Shown here: piece after piece, positions 23,622-33,279 of the stretch
How positions within the stretch are numbered: position 1 is the stretch's first letter
Layout: each line of letters begins with the position of its first letter
Origin: Lachnospiraceae bacterium
GTDB taxonomy: Bacteria > Bacillota > Clostridia > Lachnospirales > Lachnospiraceae
Length of the DNA: 64,000 nucleotides
NCBI GenBank assembly: GCA_017614155.1
Contig: JAGACK010000050.1
Location: forward strand, 1-64,000
Direction of reading: 5' to 3'
Program-made: the position numbers and the translations under genes
The notes under the pieces: model-generated
The model's input: only the letters and a program-made list of their open reading frames with translations
The model's database searches: none
Told to the model about the DNA's origin: nothing

Positions 23622-24821
23622 ATGTCAATGAAAGACAGAATGAGCGGGAATGAGGCAGTAGCCTATGCCATCCGTCAGATCGACCCGGATGTCATGCCCG
23701 CCTTCCCCATAACTCCGTCAACAGAGATCCCGCAGATGGTATCTACCTATATCGCAAACGGTCAGATGAATACGGAATTCATCCCCGTGGAATCAGAGCA
23801 CTCTTCCATGTCGGCAACGATCGGAGCCGAGGCAGCGGGAGCCAGAAGCCTGACAGCCACTTCATCGTGCGGGCTTGCCCTGATGTGGGAAGAGCTGCTG
23901 GTTGCAGCATCCGACAGGATGCCCTGCGTAATGGCAGTCGTAAACCGGACGCTGTCCGGACCGATCAATATAAACTGCGATCATACGGATGCGATGGGAG
24001 CCAGGGACACAGGATGGATCCAGATCTATGCCGAAAACAATCAGGAGGCCTATGACAATTTCATTCAGGCTTATCCGATAGCTGAGGACAAAAGGGTGCA
24101 TCTTCCCGTGATGATATGCCAGGACGGTTTTATTACCTCACATGCAGTGGAGAACATCATCCTCAATGAGGACCCGGATGTGAAAGAGTTCGTAGGCGAA
24201 TATGATCCCGAGGAATACCTGCTCAATCCCGGAAAGCCGATAGCCATCGGACCGTATGCCATCAGCAGCTATGTGATGGAGGCAAGAAAGGCCCAGGAAG
24301 AGGCCATGGAAAACGCGAAGACCGTGATAAAGGAAGTCGCGAAAAGATACAGGGAAAAATTCGGCAGAGGATATGAATTCTTTGAAGAATACAGGACAGA
24401 AGATGCAGAGTACATCATGATCATCATGGGATCTGCAGCGGGCACGGCAAAACAGGCCGCAGACGACCTGAGGGAAAAGGGCATCAAAGCCGGAGTCCTG
24501 AAGCTTCGTGTCTTCAGGCCGTTCCCTGCTTCAGAGATCGCGGATGCGGTAAAGAACGCAAAAGCCATCGCCATAATGGACAGGTGCGAAAGCTATAACG
24601 GGCACGGCGGACCGCTTTCATCTGAGGTCCGGGCGGGACTTTACGAAAGCGGCTCATCCGTCAGGGCGCTGTGCTACACCTACGGCCTCGGCGGCAGGGA
24701 CTTTACCGTGGAATGCGTATACGGGGTCTTTGATGAGCTGCAGGAGATGATGAAGGATAATAAGAAATTCAAGCAGCACAGATACATAGGGCTTCGAACC
24801 CGTGAGCCGGAGGTGGGATGA
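23622..24821 (+). CDS. porA: 2-oxoacid:ferredoxin oxidoreductase, alpha subunit
   Basis: This 399-residue protein carries SGNEAVAYAIRQIDPDVM and the AFPITPSTEI segment of the alpha N-terminal domain, the E-rich EFIPVESEHSSMS near the active site, and a C-terminal transketolase-like domain (FRPFPASEIADAV). ATGAAAGGA precedes the start. The stop overlaps the porB start in ATGATGA, so the catalytic alpha and beta subunits are translationally coupled. Confidence 0.93.
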   Translation: MSMKDRMSGNEAVAYAIRQIDPDVMPAFPITPSTEIPQMVSTYIANGQMNTEFIPVESEHSSMSATIGAEAAGARSLTATSSCGLALMWEELLVAASDRMPCVMAVVNRTLSGPININCDHTDAMGARDTGWIQIYAENNQEAYDNFIQAYPIAEDKRVHLPVMICQDGFITSHAVENIILNEDPDVKEFVGEYDPEEYLLNPGKPIAIGPYAISSYVMEARKAQEEAMENAKTVIKEVAKRYREKFGRGYEFFEEYRTEDAEYIMIIMGSAAGTAKQAADDLREKGIKAGVLKLRVFRPFPASEIADAVKNAKAIAIMDRCESYNGHGGPLSSEVRAGLYESGSSVRALCYTYGLGGRDFTVECVYGVFDELQEMMKDNKKFKQHRYIGLRTREPEVG

Positions 24822-25759
24822 TGGCATACAATCTGAAAGAAGTAATGAACAAAAAAGAACGCCTGACCCCGGGGCACAGGATGTGCGCGGGATGCGGAGC
24901 AACGATAGGGGTCAGGGCAGTGCTGCGGGCGCTTCACGAAGAAGACCGCGCTGTCATAGGAAACGCGACCGGATGTCTGGAGGTTTCAACCTACACCTAT
25001 CCCTATACCGCATGGGAGGACAGCTATATCCATAATGCCTTTGAAAACGCGGGAGCGACCTTGAGCGGAGTCGAGACTGCATTCAGGGCACTGAAAAAAA
25101 GAGGAAAGCTTCCGTCAGACGAGAACTTTAAATTCATAACCTTCGGAGGAGACGGAGGAACCTATGACATAGGCTTCCAGTCCCTGTCGGGAGCCATGGA
25201 GCGCGGACACGACATGGTTTATGTCTGCTACGACAACGGCGCTTACATGAACACCGGCATCCAAAGATCATCGGCAACTCCGATGTATGCCGATACAACG
25301 ACAACTCCGGTCGGATCAGCCTCGAACGGAAAGATGCAGAGCAGGAAGGACCTGGCCTCCATCATAGCCGAGCACAATGTTCCCTATGTCGCGCAGACCA
25401 CTTTTACAAAGGATTTCAAGGACATACACAAAAAATCCGAAAAGGCGATCTATACCGAGGGCGCCTGCTTCCTCAATCTGCTGGCACCCTGTCCGAGAGG
25501 CTGGAGATATGAGACCGCCGACATCATGGAGATCTGCCGGCTGGCAGTGGAAACCTGCTACTGGCCTCTCTTTGAGGTGGACCACGGCAGCTGGACACTG
25601 ACCTATGAGCCAAAGCACAAGCTTCCCATCGAGGACTTCCTGAAGCCCCAGGGAAGGTTCAGGCATCTTTTCAAACCCGGAAACGAGGATCTCATCGCGC
25701 AGTTCCAGGCGGAAGTCGACAGACGCTGGGAAGATCTTTTGTATAAATGTTCGAGGTAG
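24818..25759 (+). CDS. porB: 2-oxoacid:ferredoxin oxidoreductase, beta (TPP-binding) subunit
   Basis: This 313-residue protein binds thiamine diphosphate. The TPP motif is GGDGGTYDIGFQSLSG with YDNGAYMNTG, and cysteines in MCAGCGA and the GNATGCLE region serve the proximal [4Fe-4S] cluster. Two adjacent ATGs (24818, 24821) follow GGAGGTGGG; either may be used. The next gene begins within 15 bp and is likely part of the operon. Confidence 0.93.
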   Translation: MMAYNLKEVMNKKERLTPGHRMCAGCGATIGVRAVLRALHEEDRAVIGNATGCLEVSTYTYPYTAWEDSYIHNAFENAGATLSGVETAFRALKKRGKLPSDENFKFITFGGDGGTYDIGFQSLSGAMERGHDMVYVCYDNGAYMNTGIQRSSATPMYADTTTTPVGSASNGKMQSRKDLASIIAEHNVPYVAQTTFTKDFKDIHKKSEKAIYTEGACFLNLLAPCPRGWRYETADIMEICRLAVETCYWPLFEVDHGSWTLTYEPKHKLPIEDFLKPQGRFRHLFKPGNEDLIAQFQAEVDRRWEDLLYKCSR

Positions 25760-25773
25760 ACAGGAGGTATCGG

Positions 25774-26679
25774 ATGGAAGAGAGATTATTCAATAATAAG
25801 AACGTCATCTCATGGCTTCAGTACTTTTCAGACAGGACGGATGTGGATCTCGAGCATGTGAAGATCCTTGACATCACAAGAAAGAACAAAAACCTGATCC
25901 CTACCTGCGAGGCACACAGATGCGTGCTGGTCTTCACGGAGGCTGGGCATCCCGATATCTTTTACCGCATGTACAATGCAGGCCTCGGCGACTGCACTGT
26001 CATATATAATGAAGGAAGCGAACCGGAAGGCCCTATCAGGCAGGATCCGGTTTCAAACATGATAGACCGCGGGATTAACGCTTCGGCAGGAATGCTTATA
26101 TTAAATCCCAATGCAAGGTCGACGAAAAGGTTCGGCATGGACAACAGCGCGCTGGCAAAAGGAACCGTCAAATATGTCGGCTCTGAGATCAGAGCAATCA
26201 TTCTTTCAAAGATGCAGATCGAAGAAGGAAAGAATATCTGCGTGATCTCCGGCGAATCCATCGTCGTGGAGTCCTCCATATTAAACGGTGAAGGTTCCAT
26301 CATCGCAGTGGAATACAACGGAAACGACAGGCGCCAGCTTGAAGAAAATGTAGAGCTGTTCGGCCTGAACAATGTGACGATAGTCGACCATGTAGACGAG
26401 GAGACTTTCAGGACGCTTGCTGTTCCGGACATAACCATGCTCGTGGCATCGGCCTCCATGGAACAGGAGATAGAGACGCTTTTAAAGATCAATCCCCATA
26501 TGGAATTTGTTATCTATACCCTTGATTTTGTTCTTGCGGCTTCAATGCCGGCCTATTGCAAAAATATCTGCATATCGGATCCCGAGATCATCCAGGTCTC
26601 GGTCTCAAAGGTAACGAGCCGCCACGATTACGACCGCCAGCCCGCGCCCTGGATCATATCCTTCAAGGCCGGAGAGTAG
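25774..26679 (+). CDS. Degenerate CbiE/CbiT-like (precorrin-6Y methyltransferase-related) protein
   Basis: In this 301-residue protein, AGGAGG precedes ATG 25774. The N-terminal half has AGHPDIFYRMYNAGLGDCTV followed by EGSEPEGPI, laid out like the end of a CbiE domain. The C-terminal half (SEIRAIILSKMQIEEGKNIC, VEYNGNDRRQLEENVELFG, NNVTIVDHVDE, PDITMLVASAS) follows CbiT strand by strand. The glycine-rich AdoMet loop, which should lie between KNIC and VEYNG, is not recognisable (VISGESIVV). It is therefore either non-catalytic or altered. Downstream of porGDAB it may have a new role, such as a subunit or ligand sensor. The similarity is judged by eye. Confidence 0.55.
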   Translation: MEERLFNNKNVISWLQYFSDRTDVDLEHVKILDITRKNKNLIPTCEAHRCVLVFTEAGHPDIFYRMYNAGLGDCTVIYNEGSEPEGPIRQDPVSNMIDRGINASAGMLILNPNARSTKRFGMDNSALAKGTVKYVGSEIRAIILSKMQIEEGKNICVISGESIVVESSILNGEGSIIAVEYNGNDRRQLEENVELFGLNNVTIVDHVDEETFRTLAVPDITMLVASASMEQEIETLLKINPHMEFVIYTLDFVLAASMPAYCKNICISDPEIIQVSVSKVTSRHDYDRQPAPWIISFKAGE

Positions 26680-26728
26680 GAAGATGAAGAAAAGCTGAAT
26701 GATCATTTTTTTATAAGGAGGAAAAACT

Positions 26729-27958
26729 ATGGCAGACAAAACAAATCAGGCTCAGGCCTACAACTGTATTTCCTGCGGCGCGCCGCTGCATTTTGATCCG
26801 GCATCGGGAAAGCTGAAATGCGATTACTGTGATTCGTATTATACTCCGGAAGAAGTAGAGGAACATTTTAAGAACAAGGAATCAGAGCAGGCCGCCGAAA
26901 GAACAGATGATGAGTTCAAGAGTTATTCATGTTCATCCTGCGGAGCAGAGCTTCTGGCAGATCAGAACACAGCAGTCATCCTCTGTCCTTACTGCGGAAA
27001 CAACACGATAGCCACAGCCCAGTTTGCTTCCAATATAAGGCCTGACTGTCTCATTCCTTTTGCCGTGGAGAAAAAGCAGGCAATGCAGAAATATGAGAGC
27101 TACTATCAGGATGGAATGATAAAGAAGTTCCTTCTTCCCAAGTCCTTCAAGACAGGCAGCCACATACAGGATATCCAGGGCGTCTACATCCCGTTCTGGC
27201 TTTTCTCCGGAAGCGGAGATATTGACGGAACCTATGAAGCATCAAATGACAAGAGGGAAGGGGATTATATAATCCACGACATCTACGAGGCAAAAAGATC
27301 CGGTACCATAAATTTCAAAGATGTACCGGCGGATGCTTCAAAGAGGATGCCGGATGATCTCATGGATTCGATCGAGCCTTATAAGCTGGAGGATCTGAAG
27401 GACTTTTCGATGGCTTATCTTCCCGGCTTCCTTGCGGAGCGTTTTGATGTGGATGAGGCTGATGACAAGAAAAGAGCAGAAGATCGTGTGAAGGGCACCA
27501 TAACGGAAAAGGTCAATGAGACACTTCATTATGATACGATAAAAAGCAGAAACGAGAAGATAGATGTTTCGATAGACAAGACGAAATATGCCCTGCTTCC
27601 CGCATGGGTGCTCACCACCAGATGGAATGACAAAGAGTTTATGTTTGCCATGAATGCCCAGACCGGAAAATTTACAGGCAATCTTCCCATAAACAAGGGA
27701 AAATACTGGGCGACAGTCATACTGAGCTTTCTGATACTCCTGATACTCGGGTCACTGATCGGCGTGGATACCGTAGTCGCTGCCACGATCGGACTGATCT
27801 TTGCCATAGTTCTGGCGCTGGTGATGCACGGAGTCATGAAGCCTGTTGCAAAGGCGGCAAATGCAAATGCGTATGCCGGGGACAAGCTGGAACTGTCTGT
27901 GAAGCAGGACAGCTTTCTCAGGAAGGAAAAGGAGCATTCTCCGCAGAGCAGGAGCTGA
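26729..27958 (+). CDS. Zinc-ribbon (TFIIB-type) membrane protein
   Basis: This 409-residue protein has two N-terminal zinc ribbons, CISCGAPLHF...CDYCDS and CSSCGAELLA...CPYCGN. A large soluble middle follows, then two C-terminal TM helices (about residues 331-370: WATVILSFLILLILGSLIG and TIGLIFAIVLALVMHGVM). Proteins of this layout are common in Firmicutes and often annotated as TFIIB-type zinc ribbon proteins; their function is unknown. AAGGAGG precedes the start. Its 3' end overlaps the converging minus-strand gene by 41 bp. Confidence 0.8.
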   Translation: MADKTNQAQAYNCISCGAPLHFDPASGKLKCDYCDSYYTPEEVEEHFKNKESEQAAERTDDEFKSYSCSSCGAELLADQNTAVILCPYCGNNTIATAQFASNIRPDCLIPFAVEKKQAMQKYESYYQDGMIKKFLLPKSFKTGSHIQDIQGVYIPFWLFSGSGDIDGTYEASNDKREGDYIIHDIYEAKRSGTINFKDVPADASKRMPDDLMDSIEPYKLEDLKDFSMAYLPGFLAERFDVDEADDKKRAEDRVKGTITEKVNETLHYDTIKSRNEKIDVSIDKTKYALLPAWVLTTRWNDKEFMFAMNAQTGKFTGNLPINKGKYWATVILSFLILLILGSLIGVDTVVAATIGLIFAIVLALVMHGVMKPVAKAANANAYAGDKLELSVKQDSFLRKEKEHSPQSRS

Positions 27959-30086
27959 GAGCTTTCCGGGCTGCCTTTATCTTTTCATTCACGTTCTTTA
28001 CCACGGTTTTAAGGTTTCCTGTCCCGTTCATGCAGTATACTGCTCCAACGAGGACAGAGAGACCTTTTTCTTTTGAGTTCCTTTCAAACCTGGCAACATC
28101 ATCGCGGAAATATGTTTCGTCTGTCTCAAATCCGAAGGCCACGAATCTGGAGCCGGCCAGGCGGTACACATTTTCTGTGCCAAAGACATCTGACAGAAGA
28201 TGCACCATGTCGGCGATCAGATCATCTCCGACTTCGAACCCGCCTTTGTCGCTGATCTCTTCCAGATCGCCTATCGTACACATAACATATCCGAAGGGCG
28301 CAGACAGATCAAGTTTCCCTGATACGAATTCATCGTATGCGCGTCTGTTCTGCGCTCCTGAAATAGAATCGCCGTATGTGTAATGCTTCATCCTCTTCTG
28401 TTCATCACGCCGGAGTATCAGCTGCGACAGGAAATATGATGTCAGGGCTGCGACAGATGATGCCTCATCCAAAAGATCATCAGGCAGATCCATGAGGAGC
28501 AGAAGTCCTGTTATCTCACCGTCAACCTCAAGCGGGTTTGCAACAAGGTTTTTTATATTATATGACAGAAGCAGATTGTAAATGCTCTGATTTGTATCCC
28601 TGTAATCCGCTACATCGTTTATGACATACCTGTTTCCGTTTATCCTGTACGAATTAAAGATCTCATCAATGATCCCCCTGTAGGGTACATAAAGAAGATC
28701 TATCGATCTCTTTTCAAGACTGCTGTCAAACCAGGCATATCTGCCGTTGAACCTTCCGTTGTGCATATCCTCAAACACTGCGGCCCGCTTGCATTTGAGC
28801 TCTTCACCCATGAATTCGAGCATCAGATGTATGCTCTCATCCGGAGAATCGGAGGAGAGGGCATACTGAAGGGCCCTGTTGGTAAAACGTTCTCTTTCGA
28901 CAACCCGCCGGTCCTTGGTCCACCACTTCATGAACTGGATGAGTACTACAGGGATCAGGATGATGGTTCCCAGACTGGTTATCATACCGTACGAATTTCC
29001 GAACATCTGCTTGAAAGAGTAAAGGCTGTAATCAGTAAGCGCGCAGATCATAAAAGCCATGATCCCGACATAATAGAATTTCAATCCCGATACGATGCCG
29101 TTCGCCTTGCAGTAGGCCTCATGACGGACAAACATTATCACGGTAAGTATTAAAAACTGGGCAAAATAAAGTATCAGTATCTTTACGAATGTGGTCATCA
29201 TGTCAATATTGAATGCGTATCTGAGAATGACCAAAGCTGCGATGGAAGCAAAATCCAGCCAGAATTCCACCCGGGGATAAATGGGACTTTTTGTGTGTGT
29301 CAGGGAGTTGAAAAAGCATATGAGAGGCAGTCCCGCCACAAGGATAAGAAACCTGTCGAAACTTCTGGCAAAATAGATATTTCCGGTAATGAGCTGAAAG
29401 ATATTTGAAAGGACAAGAAGCCAGAAACCCAGGATGATCGATGAAATACCCATCGCGGCAACATCAAAGGGAAGCCTTTCATTATCAGATATGACAAAGC
29501 TGATCAGAAGGAAGATCAGTCCGAAAAACAGTATCAGACCCGATGAGATGATGGTGGCGATGTTGTTTTTCAATATCCTGTGTATATACGGAGCCGCTCC
29601 GCCAACATAAACACTGCCGAGCTGACCGCGTTTTGTGTTTGTATTCAGATTTGATCTTTCAAAAGCAATCTGCACGGTTTTGCCCGCCATGGCAGAAGAA
29701 AGCCCGACTTCATGATAGGCTGTACCGTAACCGAAACCGGTAGGGTTTTCCTTTGAAGTAAACGAATAGATATCCTGTCCGTCTACCGAGACGACCAGAT
29801 TTACATTGTATGACTCAAAACAAAGGCAGTCACCATCGCCAATATCCGCCGGCAGAGCTTTCCTGACAGCAGGAGCGACACCTGTCCTGTATACTACACG
29901 GATGTCTGTGATGTCACAGATCCTGCCCGATTCATCACGCCATCCGCTCTCAAAAGGGCGCAGCGAGCTGTCAAAGCCTTTGTCAAGCCTTGATACTGCC
30001 GTTATGATAAAAACGGTCAGAAGCAACACGAATACGGAAAAAAAGATAAGTATCCGTCTGTTTTCATCAGTAGTCTTTTTTTTCAT
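27918..30086 (-). CDS. 7TM membrane receptor with C-terminal degenerate GGDEF domain
   Basis: This 722-residue protein has an N-terminal TM and an extracellular domain (about 30-170) of the 7TMR-DISM kind. Seven TM helices follow (about 175-390), then a GAF-like segment and a GGDEF-fold domain (about 570-705). In that domain, DSISGAQNRRAYDEF matches the GGDEF opening, but the catalytic GGDEF is AGSRF (YRLAGSRFVAFG). It should not make c-di-GMP and may bind GTP or act as a scaffold. ATG 30086 follows AGGG and lies 16 bp after the stop of the upstream kinase, so it is the third gene of the operon. Confidence 0.78.
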   Translation of the reverse strand: MKKKTTDENRRILIFFSVFVLLLTVFIITAVSRLDKGFDSSLRPFESGWRDESGRICDITDIRVVYRTGVAPAVRKALPADIGDGDCLCFESYNVNLVVSVDGQDIYSFTSKENPTGFGYGTAYHEVGLSSAMAGKTVQIAFERSNLNTNTKRGQLGSVYVGGAAPYIHRILKNNIATIISSGLILFFGLIFLLISFVISDNERLPFDVAAMGISSIILGFWLLVLSNIFQLITGNIYFARSFDRFLILVAGLPLICFFNSLTHTKSPIYPRVEFWLDFASIAALVILRYAFNIDMMTTFVKILILYFAQFLILTVIMFVRHEAYCKANGIVSGLKFYYVGIMAFMICALTDYSLYSFKQMFGNSYGMITSLGTIILIPVVLIQFMKWWTKDRRVVERERFTNRALQYALSSDSPDESIHLMLEFMGEELKCKRAAVFEDMHNGRFNGRYAWFDSSLEKRSIDLLYVPYRGIIDEIFNSYRINGNRYVINDVADYRDTNQSIYNLLLSYNIKNLVANPLEVDGEITGLLLLMDLPDDLLDEASSVAALTSYFLSQLILRRDEQKRMKHYTYGDSISGAQNRRAYDEFVSGKLDLSAPFGYVMCTIGDLEEISDKGGFEVGDDLIADMVHLLSDVFGTENVYRLAGSRFVAFGFETDETYFRDDVARFERNSKEKGLSVLVGAVYCMNGTGNLKTVVKNVNEKIKAARKALSSCSAENAPFPS

Positions 30087-30102
30087 TTGCAATACCCTGC
30101 CA

Positions 30103-33100
30103 TCAATCTGTTTCCTTATCTGCAAGAGCCTGTGCAAGAGCAGCTTTTAGGCTGTTCAGATGTTCCATGACCTTTGCCGTGTTATCCCTGATGTAATCAG
30201 TGTCACCGTTTTTGCCTGCTGTTTCAAGGGCGCGCGCTTCATCGGACAGGTCCTTTGCGCCTATCAGAAGAGCGGTGCTCTTTAAGGCATGTACCTTGGC
30301 TGTATAGTCGCTCCAGTTTGCAGCATTATAATATCCGTTTATCTCTTCCCTGATGCTGTCGATCGATCCGAAAAATGATGTGACCACGGTTTTGTAGAGA
30401 TCCTCGGTCTGACTGTTTTCGATACCTATGGCAGGATCTATGCCGGGGATGCTGTCATACCATTTTCCGGGGAATGGTTTTTCGTGTTTTTCAGATCCGG
30501 CAGGTTTTTGGAGTTCTTCAGATCCTTCGGGTTCTTCCTGAACTTCCGGTTTTTCATAGGGATCCGGAAGATCATTTTCAAACATCCTGCCCAGATCGTA
30601 TGAACTGTCGCCCTGCGAGACAAAAACAAGGCCAAACGCGTCCGTGCCCATGTGGATTGGAAGAACAGCGGAAGTCCGCTGGAATATGATCCTGTTAAAA
30701 TCGCAGGCGCTTCTTAAATAGGTCTCTATCTTTTCTTTCTGTTCCTCAGAAAGAGAGGCATGAACGACTATCGCTATATCATTGTCAGGTTTTTTGTATG
30801 CCGGGATCACATGGTCGATGAATTTCTTATAATATCTGTCGAAGTCACCCAATATGAATTTCTCGCCGTTAAACCTGTTGTTTTTGTATCTGAGGATAAG
30901 CCTTACATTGAGCGCCCTCAGGAAGGAAGCAACACCTTCATCTATTTTCCCGAGTTTTTTCAGGAAGAAGATGCTGTCAAGAACAAATGCGCTCTGTATT
31001 CTTTTTTTGCCCTTCTCTATCTCTTCCACGACCTTTTCAAATTTCTCTCCCCTCGAGGACATCCTCTGGGCTATGAGCATCAAAAGACCGACCGTGGCCG
31101 AGCACGATTCGGAATCGATGACTGCAACGTTGTCGTATGACTTGGCGGCTTCACAGGCACGCTCATACTCCGGTCCTATTCCCGCACCGCCCGATATGTA
31201 TATAAGGCTGTGGGCGTATTTGAGTCCGTTGCCGAAGAAGGTTCTGTATTCCTCAACATCGGGAGGATTACAATCAAATTCCACACCATTGTTTATATAT
31301 CTGACAAGCTCATCCCCCGATGCCTCAGAGCCGTCATAGAATGTGCGTCCACCTGATGTCACCGTATAGGGAATGGTCTCAAGCTGATACTTCTTTATGA
31401 CAGCTGCCGGGAGATCACAGGTGCCGGCACATGTGACAAGCACGGGAATCTTTCGGCTGTAATCCCTGGATGTGTTCATCCTGGCCATGACCACATCCCT
31501 GCCGTCCCTGCGATCCACCTTCGAGGTGGGCAGATGAGCAAGGAGCATTTCCTCGAGCTGCGCTCCGGAGGCCGGCTTGAGGAGATAATCATCAAAGCCG
31601 ATCTGGGCATACATCTGTCTGCTCTCGCTTTCTGCGTTCGCAGTCAGCACGATGATGGGGATCCTGTTGTTCAGACCGGCAACCTGGGTCCTGATGTGCT
31701 GCATGGTTTCTATACCGTCCATCTCGGGCATCAGATGATCCATCAGGATCACATCATATCTTTCAGTACGTGTCAGGTTGAGCGCTTCTTCTCCGCTCTT
31801 TGCCGTATCAATGGTGATACCCGTGCGTTCGAGAAGCTTTGATTCGACCGTAAGGTTCATCACACTGTCATCTACGATAAGGATCCTTGCATCCTTTGCG
31901 GTAAATGATGTCGAATGATCACGGCCTGCCTGAGACTTGCTGTAATTTCCGATGTCTACGGCTCCTATGGCATCCGCTCTTGCGACTCTCTGGCGAAGCG
32001 TGACGGTAAAGGTTGAGCCCTGAGTATATATGCTGTCAACCGCTATCCTTCCTCCCATCAGTTCAACAAGCTGTCTGACGATGGAAAGTCCCAGTCCGGT
32101 TCCCTCGATCTTTGCAGTATTGCTCTCATCCACTCTTTTGAAAGCATCGAAAAGAAACGGGATAACTTCCTGCTTGATTCCCATTCCGGTATCGGAAACG
32201 CTGAACAGGATGACGATCTGGTCTTCTTCCTGGGTCTCCTTTTCGACATGAAGGGTTACCGATCCTTCTTTTGTATATTTGACGGCATTGTTGAGAAGGT
32301 TTATCAGTATCTGCCTGATGCGCATCTCGTCCCCGTACAGCTCGGACGGAAGAGAGGGGTCTACTTCTATATTGAACTTCAGCCCCTTTTCTTCGGCACG
32401 CAGCCAGACCATGTTGACCACATCCGATAAAAGCTCCGCAATACTGTAGTTTACAGGCACGATATCCATTTTTCCGGCTTCGATCTTGGAAAAATCTAGG
32501 ATGTCGTTGATCAGGGACAGGAGCATACGTCCGGCGCCCTGGATGTTCCCGGCATCTTTTTTGATCGAATCCGACGCACTCGGATCACGGAGTATGATCT
32601 CATTCAGACCCAGGATGGAGTTTATGGGAGTCCGGATCTCATGGCTCATATTGGAAAAGAAACGGTTCTGTGACCTGCTCATGTCCTCGACCTTTTTTGT
32701 CTCTTCCTTTGCCATTTTGTTTTCCTGCATATACAGCATGTTCTGGAACCAGGTCATGACAAAGCAGACATATCCGACCTCGATGACTGCGAGAAAGGTA
32801 TCGATAAAACGGACTCCTCTGGAGTGAAGAGTTATCATCTCAGGATAACAGTATTCAAAAAGAAAGCAGCCCATCGTAACAAGAGTATGAAGGATAAGAG
32901 CCGTGACACGCATTTTGCCGGACAGGACGAGTCCGAAATAAAGATAGGCAAAGATCATCCAGGGAACGACCGCTCCCTGTGTACCGCCTCCAAAGTAAAA
33001 CACGACCGGTATTATCGCGAATATCAGTCCGAAGGATACGATCCCTACGGACAGGTTGAACCTGTCGGAGCGGATACCCATAAAGGTGACCAGTGGTACT

Positions 33101-33279
33101 CCGATCGTAGTTATTATCAGGACGATGATCTCGATCGCATTTTCGTGGTAGATGAAGTCTCCCAAAAGGGCAACGGCGCACGCGACGATGGCAGCCATGG
33201 TAAGCACTACATATACCCGTTCCTTCAGATTTTTGGAGGAATCGGAGATGATCTTCTGGATGAATCTGTCAAGTCTCAT
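30103..33279 (-). CDS. Hybrid histidine kinase: TM sensor - HisKA - HATPase - REC - DegV-like - HPt
   Basis: This 1058-residue protein has five or six N-terminal TM helices (to about residue 185), HisKA with H213 (NMSHEIRTPIN), HATPase with DTGMGI and GTGLGLSI, and a receiver with D514 (MDHLMPEMDG). Residues 610-890 read as a DegV fatty-acid-binding domain: CAGTCDLPAAVIKKYQLETI, then GGRTFYDGSEASGDEL and SGGAGIGPEYERA. HPt carries H997 (KVHALKST). GAAGGAGG precedes ATG 33279, which overlaps the upstream stop in ATGA. A lipid-binding module between REC and HPt could tie the phosphorelay to fatty acid supply. It is co-transcribed with another hybrid kinase and the 7TM receptor. Confidence 0.85.
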   Translation of the reverse strand: MRLDRFIQKIISDSSKNLKERVYVVLTMAAIVACAVALLGDFIYHENAIEIIVLIITTIGVPLVTFMGIRSDRFNLSVGIVSFGLIFAIIPVVFYFGGGTQGAVVPWMIFAYLYFGLVLSGKMRVTALILHTLVTMGCFLFEYCYPEMITLHSRGVRFIDTFLAVIEVGYVCFVMTWFQNMLYMQENKMAKEETKKVEDMSRSQNRFFSNMSHEIRTPINSILGLNEIILRDPSASDSIKKDAGNIQGAGRMLLSLINDILDFSKIEAGKMDIVPVNYSIAELLSDVVNMVWLRAEEKGLKFNIEVDPSLPSELYGDEMRIRQILINLLNNAVKYTKEGSVTLHVEKETQEEDQIVILFSVSDTGMGIKQEVIPFLFDAFKRVDESNTAKIEGTGLGLSIVRQLVELMGGRIAVDSIYTQGSTFTVTLRQRVARADAIGAVDIGNYSKSQAGRDHSTSFTAKDARILIVDDSVMNLTVESKLLERTGITIDTAKSGEEALNLTRTERYDVILMDHLMPEMDGIETMQHIRTQVAGLNNRIPIIVLTANAESESRQMYAQIGFDDYLLKPASGAQLEEMLLAHLPTSKVDRRDGRDVVMARMNTSRDYSRKIPVLVTCAGTCDLPAAVIKKYQLETIPYTVTSGGRTFYDGSEASGDELVRYINNGVEFDCNPPDVEEYRTFFGNGLKYAHSLIYISGGAGIGPEYERACEAAKSYDNVAVIDSESCSATVGLLMLIAQRMSSRGEKFEKVVEEIEKGKKRIQSAFVLDSIFFLKKLGKIDEGVASFLRALNVRLILRYKNNRFNGEKFILGDFDRYYKKFIDHVIPAYKKPDNDIAIVVHASLSEEQKEKIETYLRSACDFNRIIFQRTSAVLPIHMGTDAFGLVFVSQGDSSYDLGRMFENDLPDPYEKPEVQEEPEGSEELQKPAGSEKHEKPFPGKWYDSIPGIDPAIGIENSQTEDLYKTVVTSFFGSIDSIREEINGYYNAANWSDYTAKVHALKSTALLIGAKDLSDEARALETAGKNGDTDYIRDNTAKVMEHLNSLKAALAQALADKETD

